This document shows, one piece after another, positions 45,961 through 54,558 of a DNA stretch of 64,000 nucleotides. The position numbers were made by a program, and so were the translations under genes. Source of the DNA: an uncultured Chthonomonas sp. (GTDB lineage Bacteria; Armatimonadota; Chthonomonadetes; Chthonomonadales; CAJBBX01); contig CAJBBX010000066.1 in the NCBI GenBank assembly GCA_903951425.1, positions 42,283 through 106,282 of the forward strand, read 5' to 3'. Numbering within the stretch: position 1 is the first letter of the stretch; each line of letters begins with the position of its first letter. Under the pieces are notes generated by a model. That model searched no databases and was not told the origin of the DNA. It saw only the letters and a list, made by a program, of their open reading frames with translations.

Positions 45961-48134
45961 TGCGCTCGCTCCTGCCCCTGTGGCTTCCTGGGAAGCCTGA
46001 TGATGAACTCTGTGAACGTGTGCTCCTCGGACTCAATCAGAAGCTCGCCTTGATGCTCCTGAACGATGATATCGTACGTGATCGACAGGCCCAGACCCGT
46101 GCCTTTGCCGGCCGGCTTCGTCGTGTAGAAGGGCGTGAACACCTTCTCGCGCACTTCGGTCGGTATGCCCTCGCCGTTGTCGCGGATGCGAATCTCTATG
46201 CGGTCGTCCACAACCTTTGTGCGCACGCATATGGCCGGCTGGAAGCCCGCGGGCCGCTGCTTGCGCGCATCGTAGGCCGCGTAGCATGCGTTGTTCACGA
46301 TATTGAGGATGGCACGGCTGAGGTCCTGCGGCACCACGGAGACCCGCCCGACCGCGGGATCGTACTCGGTCTCGATCTTGACGTTGAACTCGGCATCCAC
46401 AGCCCTCAGGCCGTGGTACGCCAGGTTGACGTATTCGGCCACGAGCGCATTCAGCTCGGTCTCCTGCGCCTGCCCCGGCTTGCCCCTGGAGTGGAGCAGC
46501 ATACCGCGCACGATGCTGTCGGCCCGCTTGCCGTGCTCGTTGATCTTGGCCGCGTTCTGCCGAAGGTCGCCCAAAATGTCATGGATGTCGGACAGGTCGT
46601 CGGGGTCAAGTCGCTCGGCGCTCTTCTGCACCAACTCGGCGATCTCGTCCAGCAGGCCCAGAGAGAGCTCCGAGAAGTTGTTGACGAAGTTCAGCGGGTT
46701 CTTAATCTCGTGGGCGATGCCCGCGGTCAGCCCACCCAGCGCGGCCATCTTCTCCTGGGTAACGATCTGGCGCTGCATCTCCTTGAGACGGTCCATGGCG
46801 GAAGCCAGGTCGTCGTTGCGCTTGCTCACGTCGGCCGTGCGCGCGGCGACCAGTTCCTCCAGGTGCTCGTTCTGGCTCCGCAACTGCTCAAGCAGGTTTC
46901 GATGCTCGCTGAAGATGTGCGAGACCGTGTCGAACCAGGACCGCCATGCGTCAGGCACCGGCGGTATGACAGCGTCGGGCGTGCGGCTGGCAGCGTCGAT
47001 GTGCGTCACTAGCTTCTCGGCCGGCTCGATGAACTCCCGTCGGGTGAGCGAGTTAGCCACGAGCAGCATTAGCGTCATGCCGACGAGGAGCACGAGTAGC
47101 GGACCGGCCGACTGGGCCGCAACGGAGCGCACCAACGTCGACCTCGGTGTCAGCATCACGACGCGCCACGGGGCGTTCTTGAGCTGATGACAGACGACAA
47201 CGTAGCCGCCGAACACGTGCTCCTTCCCCGGCGCCAGCGCCGCCAGCTTCGCCTGCGTCAGGCCCGTGGCGGAGGGTAGCGCGAGCTTCACGTTCTTCAC
47301 GTCAGCGTCGGTGGAGCGAACGAGGCCGGGATGGGCCAGCATCTCACCGCGATCATTCACGATAAAGAGCGTCGAGGCCTTGTAGGGGTAGCCCTTCAGG
47401 TAGGTGTTCAGCAGGTCCAGGGTGGCGTCGGCGGCCACCGTTCCCACGAACTTATCGCCGGCGTAGACCGGTGCGCCGCAAGTGACCATGAGGCCCTTGC
47501 CGCACTGGTCGACGTAGACGCCGGTCCAGAACCGCTCACGCCTGGGGTTCACGTCCGCCTTGCCGAGCGTGTAGAACTCGCCGGAGTGGGTGATCTTGCT
47601 GTAGTGGTACTCCGTGTACGGCACCCACGGGTACATGAGGATGAAGTCGTCGGCCGAAGTGTAGTAGGCCCAGACCACGCCGGGCATGTTTCGCAGGGCC
47701 GCCCCGAACTGCGTGTTCATAGCAAGGGCGACGCGAATGCTCTTAGCGAACGATGCCGGCCTGCCTGACAGGCGGCCCGCACCGGTGATGTTCCCCGTCT
47801 CCGATGCACTGAAAGGAGCCTTCACGGGCTCAAGGGCGAAGGCGCCCTTGCCGGGCAGCTCGCGAATTTGGCCCGCAAGCGCTCCGTATGGGCAGGATCG
47901 AGCGTCCTCGCGCCAGTAGGCCTCGGCGCCGGCGCGGAAACCCTCGACGTGGTCGACGAGGCTCTTGACGAGGAAGTCGATGCTCTCCGCGGTCTGCCGG
48001 AATCGCTCGTCCATCAGGCTACGCGTACTCCGGTATTGCGTCCGAAGGTTCATCAGAAAGAGCGCCACCGATATGGCAAGCAGAACCCCATACGTTAGCC
48101 GCATGAGTCGCCTGTAACGCCCAAAGAACGCCAT
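45957..48134 (-). CDS. Membrane sensor histidine kinase with Cache domain
   Basis: 725 residues. Membrane segment about 11-32, a large periplasmic dCache-like domain (about 33-345; FILMYPWVPYTEYHYS, GAPVYAGDKFVGTVAADATL), second membrane segment about 350-372, coiled coil, then HisKA (IAHEIKNPLNFVNNF) and HATPase (NAC...IRDNGEGIPTEVREKVF, GLGLSITYDI). ATG 48134 has GGAGGGG upstream; the longer start would be TTG 48152. First gene of the formate dehydrogenase operon, and it should phosphorylate the phosphatase-type regulator. Confidence 0.92.
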   Translation of the reverse strand: MAFFGRYRRLMRLTYGVLLAISVALFLMNLRTQYRSTRSLMDERFRQTAESIDFLVKSLVDHVEGFRAGAEAYWREDARSCPYGALAGQIRELPGKGAFALEPVKAPFSASETGNITGAGRLSGRPASFAKSIRVALAMNTQFGAALRNMPGVVWAYYTSADDFILMYPWVPYTEYHYSKITHSGEFYTLGKADVNPRRERFWTGVYVDQCGKGLMVTCGAPVYAGDKFVGTVAADATLDLLNTYLKGYPYKASTLFIVNDRGEMLAHPGLVRSTDADVKNVKLALPSATGLTQAKLAALAPGKEHVFGGYVVVCHQLKNAPWRVVMLTPRSTLVRSVAAQSAGPLLVLLVGMTLMLLVANSLTRREFIEPAEKLVTHIDAASRTPDAVIPPVPDAWRSWFDTVSHIFSEHRNLLEQLRSQNEHLEELVAARTADVSKRNDDLASAMDRLKEMQRQIVTQEKMAALGGLTAGIAHEIKNPLNFVNNFSELSLGLLDEIAELVQKSAERLDPDDLSDIHDILGDLRQNAAKINEHGKRADSIVRGMLLHSRGKPGQAQETELNALVAEYVNLAYHGLRAVDAEFNVKIETEYDPAVGRVSVVPQDLSRAILNIVNNACYAAYDARKQRPAGFQPAICVRTKVVDDRIEIRIRDNGEGIPTEVREKVFTPFYTTKPAGKGTGLGLSITYDIIVQEHQGELLIESEEHTFTEFIIRLPRKPQGQERAQ

Positions 48135-48281
48135 CGAACCCCTCCGGATCAAGCGCCGGTGCGCTGGTGACGCTGGTCTGCGGGATCAACAGGAAATCAG
48201 AGCGACTTTGCCGCCGCACGACGACGACGGGCCTAACGTAGCACAAACGGCCCAGCCTGTCTCCAGGAAGGGCCGTCCCTA

Positions 48282-48356
48282 TGGTGGGCAGTACTGGATT
48301 TGAACCAGTGACCTCCTCGGTGTGAACGAGGCGCTCTACCACTGAGCCAACCGCCC
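48282..48356 (-). tRNA. tRNA-Val (anticodon CAC), CCA encoded
   Basis: On the minus strand a complete cloverleaf reads from GGGCGGTTGGCTCAGTGG. The D arm has GGTAGAGC, the anticodon stem CCTCG/CGAGG encloses TTCACAC (anticodon CAC), the T arm is CTGGTTCAAATCCAG, and the 3' end is ACCA. All helices pair. It marks the left side of the accessory island. Confidence 0.95.
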
Positions 48357-48361
48357 GCGAA

Positions 48362-48416
48362 CGCTCACACTTAGCCGATGGCGCCATATTCGTGCTCCAC
48401 CAAGCCTGTGTGAGCG
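48362..48416. repeat. Inverted repeat between tRNA-Val and recJ
   Basis: Perfect 9-bp arms CGCTCACAC (48362-48370) and GTGTGAGCG (48408-48416) with a 37-base loop, followed on the plus strand by CATTTTACC. Possibly a terminator for recJ-side transcription or an element boundary. A smaller hairpin, GGTGAGT-cat-ACTCACA, lies near 48461-48479. Confidence 0.4.
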
Positions 48417-48573
48417 CATTTTACCTCGGCGTAGCCCGCCGCGTCAACGCGTTGCGAGAGGGTGAGTCATACTCACACCCAGCGACTCCTGCCAAATAAC
48501 TACGCCGTCGGCGACATGTCCGATCAAGAACCGGTCTTGGGCGTCGCATACTGGACACACGGCGACGGCATCG

Positions 48574-50304
48574 CTACTCCGCCCGTCGCAGGTCTTCTAG
48601 GGTCAGAACAAGGTTCGCCTTGCCGCGGTACTCATCCATTGTCAGCGAGTAAGCTGCATCGACACTCGCGCCCACGGGGCATTCCGCGATTCGCTCCCCC
48701 TGTCGCCACAGGATGGCGTCAACCGGCGCACCCGTGGCATGGTCGACGCGAAACCGAAGCTTCAAGTGCCGACCTCCGGGTCCCATCCGGCTCGCATGGG
48801 CGACGCGCAGCCCGCGCGTCAGGAAGGTCGGCGTTCGGTTCTGTTCGCCGAAAGGCGCCAAACACAGGAGCGACTCGTAGGTGTTCGTCGTGATGTCTGC
48901 GGCTGGTAGCTCTGCGTCGATCGCCACCACTGGTGCCAAGCCGTTGGCGTCAATGACCCCAGCCGCGTAGGCGGTCAGTTGCTCCGCCAAGAGCGGGAGC
49001 AGATCACTGCCGATCGTGAACCCGGCTGCATACTCGTGCCCGCCATAGTGGCTGAAGAGCTCCCATACCGGCTCGGAGTCGAGCGCCTTGAGGATATTGA
49101 AGGAGCCGAACGACCGGCATGAACCCTTGGTTGTCCCGTCATCGCCGACGGCGCATACAACAGCAGGGCGGTGGAGCCGCTTAGCCAGTTCGCCGGCGAC
49201 CAAGCCGATGATCCCGGCATGCCAGTCGCGTGACCATACCACGATGACGGGGTGCGCGGACATGTCCGGCGGAAGCATGCTGACGGCTTCGGTGACAGCC
49301 TGCTGTTGCTGGTACTGGCGGGCTCCATTTGCCTCATCGAGTCGGTTGGCGTACTCACCCGCCCATCCGAAGTCCGACTCCAGCAGCAGGCGTAGTGCGT
49401 CTGTCGGGTCGGACAACCGCCCTACAGCGTTGATGCGGGGTCCCAGCGCGTACCCAATGGTGACCGGCGTCACCCTATGCACTTGCGCCAGCCGCAGGAG
49501 CTGCTGAACGCCAGGGCGCATTGATGCCGACAGCCGTTGGCACCCAAGGGTTACGAGCGAGCGGTTCTCGTCCACCATCGGCGACATGTCCGCCACGGTG
49601 CCCAGGGCGACCAGATCCACCACAGAGTCAACCGATTCGGACCCGCTGACCCCGAATTTCTCACCCACAGCCTGCATCAGTTTCATGACGAGACCGACGC
49701 TTGCCAAGCCGCGGAACGGATATGCGGAGTCGGCTCGCTGGGGGTTCACTATGGCGGTGCACTCGGGCAAGACGCCCGATGCGGCTGGCATATGGTGATC
49801 CGCAATGATGATGTCGACGCCCTGCAGGCGGGCTACAGCCGATGCGTCGTGTGCCGTGGTGCCGCAGTCCACCGCAAGTATCACATCGGCGCCATCTGCG
49901 GCGCATCTCTCCACAGTAGCCGGATGTAGCCCGTACCCGTCCGTGATTCGGTTGGGGAGCTGCCAAGAGACCAGTCCGCCTAGCCGTTGCAGTCCAAGCA
50001 CGGCGACCGCCGTGGCGGTGATGCCGTCCACGTCATAGTCCCCAACTACCTTGATGTGCTCCCGGGTTCTGATGGCATGTTCTAGCCTCGCGGTAGCCGC
50101 GTCGATGTCGGGCAACAGGCAAGGGCTGTGCAGCTTGTGCATTCCCATGTCGGCGTAGTCTCGCAGCTTCTGAGGCGTGTCGAGCCCCCGGCTGAGATAC
50201 ACATGCGCGACCGGACCTGGCACCCCAAGCTGCTGTGCGAGCGATGCCGCCGTAGCACTGTCGCCCTCGGCAACCTGCCATCTCGCAGACCGTTCTCGTG
50301 TCAC
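48574..50304 (-). CDS. recJ: Single-stranded-DNA-specific exonuclease RecJ
   Basis: 576 residues. DHH motifs: GDYDVDGITA (about 88), LAVDCGTTAHD, and IIADHHMPAA; the DHHA1 domain has HYGGHEYAAGF. RecJ degrades 5'-ended single strands in recombination and repair. It is divergent from a Rad52-type annealing gene and lies at the island edge, so it may belong to the mobile recombination set rather than be the housekeeping copy. Confidence 0.93.
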   Translation of the reverse strand: MTRERSARWQVAEGDSATAASLAQQLGVPGPVAHVYLSRGLDTPQKLRDYADMGMHKLHSPCLLPDIDAATARLEHAIRTREHIKVVGDYDVDGITATAVAVLGLQRLGGLVSWQLPNRITDGYGLHPATVERCAADGADVILAVDCGTTAHDASAVARLQGVDIIIADHHMPAASGVLPECTAIVNPQRADSAYPFRGLASVGLVMKLMQAVGEKFGVSGSESVDSVVDLVALGTVADMSPMVDENRSLVTLGCQRLSASMRPGVQQLLRLAQVHRVTPVTIGYALGPRINAVGRLSDPTDALRLLLESDFGWAGEYANRLDEANGARQYQQQQAVTEAVSMLPPDMSAHPVIVVWSRDWHAGIIGLVAGELAKRLHRPAVVCAVGDDGTTKGSCRSFGSFNILKALDSEPVWELFSHYGGHEYAAGFTIGSDLLPLLAEQLTAYAAGVIDANGLAPVVAIDAELPAADITTNTYESLLCLAPFGEQNRTPTFLTRGLRVAHASRMGPGGRHLKLRFRVDHATGAPVDAILWRQGERIAECPVGASVDAAYSLTMDEYRGKANLVLTLEDLRRAE

Positions 50305-50358
50305 GTCGCATCCTCCAATGGGAAACCACCCCTACATATACGTTCTTTATCAGTCTGC

Positions 50359-50382
50359 ATGATGATTATTCTGCATCATCAT
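50359..50382. promoter_or_regulatory. Inverted repeat in divergent recJ/annealing-protein interval
   Basis: Perfect 8-bp arms ATGATGAT (50359-50366) and ATCATCAT (50375-50382) with an 8-base spacer, inside an AT-rich 120-base divergent intergenic region. Likely an operator for an island regulator. CGTATATAGG further on could be a -10 element for the rightward gene. Confidence 0.45.
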
Positions 50383-50425
50383 CACATGAGTTTTAGACTC
50401 TCGTATATAGGCGGAGGACACTAGC

Positions 50426-50971
50426 ATGATCGACAGAGAGCTACTGCTGCGACCGTTCCCGCCTGGCGCAATCAAACAGCGACCGGGGCTAGGCGGCAAG
50501 ACCTTCGACTACGTCTCCGGCGGCGACGTGACGCGACGCCTGCTCGACGCGACCGGCAACGAGTTCACGTGGACGATCACCGAGACGACGCTCTTCGCCG
50601 GCGAGTCCGGCAAAGGGCACTGGCTCGTACGCGGCACTCTGGACATACCGGAGCTCGGGTGCCGAGACGGAGTGGGTACCCATCCGGCAGAGGGCGCCGA
50701 TGCAGCCAAGGCAGCGGAGACCGACGCCTTCAAGAGAGCCGCGATGCGTTTTGGAATTGCGCTGCACCTGTATGAGGAGGACGCCACACCCGCCAACGGC
50801 ACCGACCATGCACAGGCGGAGGTCCCTATGAGCGGCTACCGGTCAACGACCCGCATCTCCGGTGGTGCTGTCCGTGGCAACGGCAACGGCAACGGGGCAT
50901 GCCCTGACTGCCACGCCCCTGAAGGGCGTCCGCATGGAACGCGATGTAGGCTCGTAGGAGCGCGGAGCTAG
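50426..50971 (+). CDS. Rad52/Rad22-type single-strand annealing protein
   Basis: 181 residues. The core TDAFKRAAMRFGIALHLYEE (about 92-111) with the preceding GADAAKAAE is the hallmark of the Rad52/Rad22 superfamily of phage and bacterial annealing proteins; LLDATGNEFTWTITET is the family's beta region. A Gly/Asn linker leads to a Cys/His cluster (CPDCHAPEGRPHGTRC), a probable zinc ribbon. GGCGGAGG precedes the ATG by seven bases. First gene of a rightward set with a Gam-like gene two genes on. Confidence 0.85.
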   Translation: MIDRELLLRPFPPGAIKQRPGLGGKTFDYVSGGDVTRRLLDATGNEFTWTITETTLFAGESGKGHWLVRGTLDIPELGCRDGVGTHPAEGADAAKAAETDAFKRAAMRFGIALHLYEEDATPANGTDHAQAEVPMSGYRSTTRISGGAVRGNGNGNGACPDCHAPEGRPHGTRCRLVGARS

Positions 50972-50974
50972 TCC

Positions 50975-51124
50975 ATGTCCATCCGGCGATATGGGTCTCG
51001 GTACTGGGCTCTCTACGACGCTGACGGCGACCTCGTATGTGTGACGGTGTACAAGAAGGGCGCGGAAGCCGTCAAGCGGAGATTGGAGCAGATCGGCGCA
51101 CTGTCAGACGCCGGTCCGGACTAA
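50975..51124 (+). CDS. Small protein of unknown function (49 aa)
   Basis: 49 residues: begins MSIRRYGSRYWALYDADGD and continues with a beta-like stretch (LVCVTVYKKGAEAVKRRL). Starts three bases after the annealing-protein stop with GGAG upstream. Short proteins of this shape recur in phages and mobile elements; I know of no assigned function. Codon use and spacing support it as real. Confidence 0.6.
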   Translation: MSIRRYGSRYWALYDADGDLVCVTVYKKGAEAVKRRLEQIGALSDAGPD

Positions 51125-51180
51125 GTGGCAGTAGGGGCGAGCTACCTCATACGGTTCGCCCCGCATCCCCGGAGGACCCT

Positions 51181-51777
51181 GTGACCAATACCGCGACGGA
51201 CCATACCAGCAATGACACTGCCGGGAACTTCACGATCTGCGACGAATCCTCGGCGAACTGGCTCCTCCGGAAGCTTGGCAATATCGCTGCCGAGCAGGCG
51301 CGCGTGAAGGCTCAGGCAACCGAGATCCTGCACGGGTTGGAGTCCGACGCCTCAGGACTGCTCTACCTCTACGAGCGGCAGTTGCAGGACTACATTCGAC
51401 TCCAGCTAGAGGCGAAGCACGGAAGGAGCCGGACGCTCCGGCTGATCCAGGGGACGTGCTCGTTCCGCACTGTTCCTGAGCACCTGAGGGTACAGAACCC
51501 GTCGGAAGCGATCCGCTATGCCGACTCAGCGGGACTTCCATGCATCGTCGTCCGGCGCGAGTTGGATAGCCGAGCCTACCTACGTGATGCGGAGGCTGCA
51601 CTCCAAGCCACCGGAGAGATTCTGCCAGGCATGGAGATCGTCGAGGAACGGGAGAGCTTCTCGATCCGGTTCGGCGGCACCAAAGAGACGGAGACTGGTT
51701 CCCCATCCTACCGCGAGCCCTGTTCTGAGCCCGGTGAGGTCGGCGAGACCAGGACGCCGGTGGTAAGCGATCCGTGA
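51181..51777 (+). CDS. Gam-like host-nuclease inhibitor family protein
   Basis: 198 residues from GTG 51181, preceded by GGAGGA. A helical coiled-coil N-terminal part (NWLLRKLGNIAAEQARVKAQ, YLYERQLQDYIRLQLEAKHG) is followed by a beta-hairpin region TLRLIQGTCSFRTVPEHLRV and EAIRYAD. This is the layout of Mu-Gam-like proteins, which bind and protect double-strand ends from nucleases. The C-terminal 50 residues are an acidic, Ser/Pro-rich tail. Part of the recombination set with RecJ and the annealing protein. Confidence 0.8.
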   Translation: MTNTATDHTSNDTAGNFTICDESSANWLLRKLGNIAAEQARVKAQATEILHGLESDASGLLYLYERQLQDYIRLQLEAKHGRSRTLRLIQGTCSFRTVPEHLRVQNPSEAIRYADSAGLPCIVVRRELDSRAYLRDAEAALQATGEILPGMEIVEERESFSIRFGGTKETETGSPSYREPCSEPGEVGETRTPVVSDP

Positions 51778-51900
51778 CGGGTTCAGCATGGTCCTGCTCT
51801 GAGACGGTGCTCTGTGCCTCGACGTTGCTCGGACAAAATCGGCACGCGAAACACGGATGGACACCCCCCCAATAAAGAGAAAACTTAGGCGGGACTACGA

Positions 51901-51922
51901 CGCGCCGTGGAGCTACGGCGCG
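51901..51922. repeat. Hairpin upstream of small zinc-binding protein gene
   Basis: Perfect 8-bp arms CGCGCCGT (51901-51908) and ACGGCGCG (51915-51922) with a six-base loop, 32 bases before the next ATG. Could be an mRNA processing or stabilising element or a weak terminator after the Gam-like gene. Confidence 0.4.
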
Positions 51923-51954
51923 CATCCTGTCACCAGCCCACATAGGAGGTCGAG

Positions 51955-52131
51955 ATGAGCAACGATTCCGATTGGCAACGACAGCAGGACGCGGTCGTGA
52001 TCTGGCGGTGCGCCTACTGTGGTCAGACCATCGTAGCACGCGAGGGCGACCCGTCCCACGGCTATCCGAGGATGGGCTCGTGCCCTCAGCACCTTGGCGG
52101 CAAGGGCGACCATTCCTGGAGTCGGCGATAG
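51955..52131 (+). CDS. Small zinc-ribbon-like protein (58 aa)
   Basis: 58 residues. A CxxC pair (WRCAYCGQTIV) and a later Cys/His pair (GSCPQHLGG) suggest one bound zinc. AGGAGGT lies five bases before ATG, the strongest ribosome site in the island. Function unknown; typical of small phage or plasmid proteins. Confidence 0.6.
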   Translation: MSNDSDWQRQQDAVVIWRCAYCGQTIVAREGDPSHGYPRMGSCPQHLGGKGDHSWSRR

Positions 52132-52175
52132 GGTGCATCTGTGCCCCAAAACCGACCGGATGCCCGCAGTCTCAG

Positions 52176-52580
52176 CTACGATGCAGCTGCGGCGCGACGG
52201 TTCCCCAACGCGATCTGATGTTTGCACGCGATGCCCCTAGGCAGGCATCGAAACTGGTAGTCAGGACACGTACATCGGGTCCGGCTGACCTCATAGCTCG
52301 CGCCCGAAGATGAGTAGCAGAGCGCCATCTGGTCGTGCATTCCGGTCTCGACGAAAACGTATTCCGACCCCTCCGACTCCGCCCGATTACAACGCTGATC
52401 GCACATACGGGCGACCCGTTCGCCATCGGGAACGGGCTGGCAGGGAGCAAACATCACGACATGCCCGTCCTCCCGGCTCAGCACGGTTACCGAATCGAAC
52501 CCTCCGGAAGCCATCATGGCGTTCGCCAGCTTACACGCGGGCTCCTCATCGTCCATGGGTCGTGTCGAGTAGTAATCCAT
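52176..52580 (-). CDS. SWIM zinc-finger protein
   Basis: 134 residues from ATG 52580; the longer frame to 52652 crosses the promoter region. The C-terminal SWIM motif CxC...CxH is RCTCPDYQFRCLPRGIACKH. The N-terminal 80 residues (DSVTVLSREDGHVVMFAPC, RMCDQRCNRAESEGSEYVFV) have no known fold. SWIM domains bind DNA or proteins and are found with recombinase and Shu-complex partners. Transcribed away from the neighbouring island genes. Confidence 0.8.
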   Translation of the reverse strand: MDYYSTRPMDDEEPACKLANAMMASGGFDSVTVLSREDGHVVMFAPCQPVPDGERVARMCDQRCNRAESEGSEYVFVETGMHDQMALCYSSSGASYEVSRTRCTCPDYQFRCLPRGIACKHQIALGNRRAAAAS

Positions 52581-52596
52581 CCTGCACCTCGCACAG

Positions 52597-52625
52597 TTGA
52601 GTAACAATATACGATATTCTGTTAT
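52597..52625 (+). promoter_or_regulatory. Candidate sigma-70 promoter for the 52692 gene
   Basis: TTGAGT (52597-52602), 17-base spacer, TGTTAT (52620-52625), in an AT-rich divergent interval. The overlapping sequence CTGTTATTACAGTG recurs with one mismatch at 54349-54362. Confidence 0.45.
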
Positions 52626-52691
52626 TACAGTGATGAAGTGCTGAATCATCACGGCGATATCAGGTCCGCGTATGGCAAGCGGAGGACAGCA

Positions 52692-53402
52692 ATGGAGGTA
52701 CCGTCATTCGACGAGATATTGGACGCCATCACGTCGCCGGAGGAGGTGGAGCTAGAGCGCTGGGTGGCGTCGCGGATCGGGCAACTTGTGCTGACCACGA
52801 TAGCGGGTCGCCGAACCCTAGCGCACCAGATTGGGCAGGTTGAGCGACTAACCTCCAAGCGGCGCCTACTCCAGAACCCGTCGCTGCATGTGCTGGACGA
52901 CATCGATGAGCTGGAGACCGTCCTCGCGCGGATGTATGCAACGATGGAGAGAGCCCAGGACGTCAGCGCCCAAATTCAGCAGATCACGGAGACTGACTGG
53001 CTATCCTACGTGTCCCGATTCCTAGAGGACGATGTGGTTGGCATGTCGAACGACCAGTGCGACTGCCCTTTGCACCGATTCCTCGCTTGGCGTTTCCCTA
53101 GGGATTCGCCCAACCTTAGCGTAGGTCGGCGCCGGGTGGTGTACTGCCACGAGTTTGGTGGCGAAGCGAGTCGGGTAGCGCTGCCGGAGTGGGCGACTTC
53201 AGTCGCATGTGCCACGAGAGCGCCTCAGATTCGGGGACGTAAGCCCATAAAGCTGAGGCGCCTCGGTCGCCTGTTGAGAGTCACGTCTGATTCTCTTTCC
53301 TGGTCGGGCAAGAGGAACGTGGGACCCGAGGTACGCATCGCTGTCCACGTTTACCGTGGCGGCACTGCGGATCCGAGCCCTCAACCGCTTACTTTCGGAT
53401 GA
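52692..53402 (+). CDS. Island protein of unknown function
   Basis: 236 residues, GGAGGA upstream of ATG. The first 110 residues are helical and charged (DEILDAITSPEEVELERWVA). A central cluster CDCPLHRFLAWRFP is followed by SVGRRRVVYCHEFGGEASRV, a beta-rich part. No family recognised. Its 3' end overlaps a converging small gene by 14 bases. Confidence 0.6.
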   Translation: MEVPSFDEILDAITSPEEVELERWVASRIGQLVLTTIAGRRTLAHQIGQVERLTSKRRLLQNPSLHVLDDIDELETVLARMYATMERAQDVSAQIQQITETDWLSYVSRFLEDDVVGMSNDQCDCPLHRFLAWRFPRDSPNLSVGRRRVVYCHEFGGEASRVALPEWATSVACATRAPQIRGRKPIKLRRLGRLLRVTSDSLSWSGKRNVGPEVRIAVHVYRGGTADPSPQPLTFG

Positions 53403-53667
53403 ACACCACTTCGCCCCTGTCGTTGCTCATCACCACATGGGCGCGATCTGTGTCGCGGTCGACATCGATCTTGAAGCCCTGTTGCCATAGGTAGAACACC
53501 AACCCAGCCCTGGTCTTGCACCATTCGCCGGCTGGAGCGCCCTTGGGAAGAACATCGTTCATGTACGGCTTGGGCAGGTCAACCCAGTGCACCACGACAT
53601 CGCCGATCGTTTGCTTCGTCCATCCAATGTGCTGCTCTATTGTCATCCCATTTGTCTTAATGTACAT
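53389..53667 (-). CDS. Small island protein of unknown function
   Basis: 92 residues or fewer: Met 53667 or Met 53646 may be the start; neither has a strong ribosome site. Contains GDVVVHWVDLPKPYMNDVLP and ends with a beta-rich stretch (AHVVMSNDRGEVVFIRK). No family recognised. Lies in a minus-strand run with the next two genes. Confidence 0.55.
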   Translation of the reverse strand: MYIKTNGMTIEQHIGWTKQTIGDVVVHWVDLPKPYMNDVLPKGAPAGEWCKTRAGLVFYLWQQGFKIDVDRDTDRAHVVMSNDRGEVVFIRK

Positions 53668-53698
53668 TCTCTGTACTACTTATGAGTTGTTCCGCGAG

Positions 53699-53896
53699 TT
53701 ACCTCGTCAGGTAGCAGGTACTCATCCTGCTACGACGCAGACGCGCTGCGTTTCGGTAGGCTTCTCTGCTGGGCGACACCAATCGCACCCACGTTCCATC
53801 GGGCGGCTCCGGCTCAGGACCAAAGATGCGCGAGTGCCGCCACCGTGGGCGGAACCCAACACTGCAGCGGGCGCTGCCACGGCGACCGGTACTCAC
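53699..53896 (-). CDS. Possible small arginine-rich island protein
   Basis: 65 codons from GTG 53896, which overlaps the stop of the upstream gene (GTGA). The product is Arg-rich (ARLRRSRMSTCYLTR) with PEPEPPDGTWVRLVS. Only the coupled start supports it; it could be spurious. Confidence 0.35.
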   Translation of the reverse strand: MSTGRRGSARCSVGFRPRWRHSRIFGPEPEPPDGTWVRLVSPSREAYRNAARLRRSRMSTCYLTR

Positions 53897-54189
53897 AACG
53901 AGCTCCCGAGGCTCTGCAGCTCGGACTCCACCTGGCGCTTAAGTATCTCAGTCAAACCATCGATGATCGCGCCGGGCTTCTTGCCTTGGGGCACGTCCAC
54001 TTCCACCCCGACGTGGTACTCGCGGGACTGGTAGTTGCAGCTGCGTTTGCCGCCGTAGCTGATCGTCAGGCTCTTTACACGCACCAACGTCGCGTCACCG
54101 GGTGCCGAATCCTCCTGCACGAGGTACCCTCCAGTCGCGAGGCATCTCTCAGACTCCGCCTCCTGCCCTGCCATCGTTCTTAAATCCAT
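53893..54189 (-). CDS. Small island protein of unknown function
   Basis: 98 residues, AAGGAG eight bases before ATG. A beta-rich middle (LVRVKSLTISYGGKRSCNYQ, EYHVGVEVDVP) is followed by a helix (GAIIDGLTEILKRQVESEL). No family recognised; resembles small accessory proteins of phage operons. A TATAAT-like element lies upstream at 54354-54359 on the minus strand. Confidence 0.6.
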   Translation of the reverse strand: MDLRTMAGQEAESERCLATGGYLVQEDSAPGDATLVRVKSLTISYGGKRSCNYQSREYHVGVEVDVPQGKKPGAIIDGLTEILKRQVESELQSLGSSL

Positions 54190-54558
54190 TATTTATCTCC
54201 TTTGTGTTTTGTCTTCACGCTATGTCAATCATTACGACCAAGAGTGGCACGATGGTTCCAATGATACACATCTCGTTCACATTGACCATCGACAGACTAG
54301 CTCAATGGACCGCCTGTTGCACCAATGTAGACCATGCATATCTTTATACTGTTATTATAGTGTAATCTAGCGCACTTGACGACGCTAGTTTCACAGACAC
54401 CGTCGTTAGTGTAAGAGTGCTGCTATATGCACTGCTGATGTATTCATTATCGTTCCGCCAGGGCACGGCGGGCGGGTGTGTTATGAGCTCGGATGAATCC
54501 GGTTGGCAGGACTCTGCGCCATGCGTGACTGATAGTACAAGCGAGCGGGTACCGTCAG
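54190..54558. other. AT-rich intergenic region with promoter and inverted repeat
   Basis: No gene is supported here. On the minus strand TATAAT (54354-54359) serves the leftward gene at 54189. Just upstream of it is an inverted repeat CTAGCG (54367-54372) and CGCTAG (54383-54388), a likely operator. The rest, apart from the last 80 bases, is AT-rich. Confidence 0.5.
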
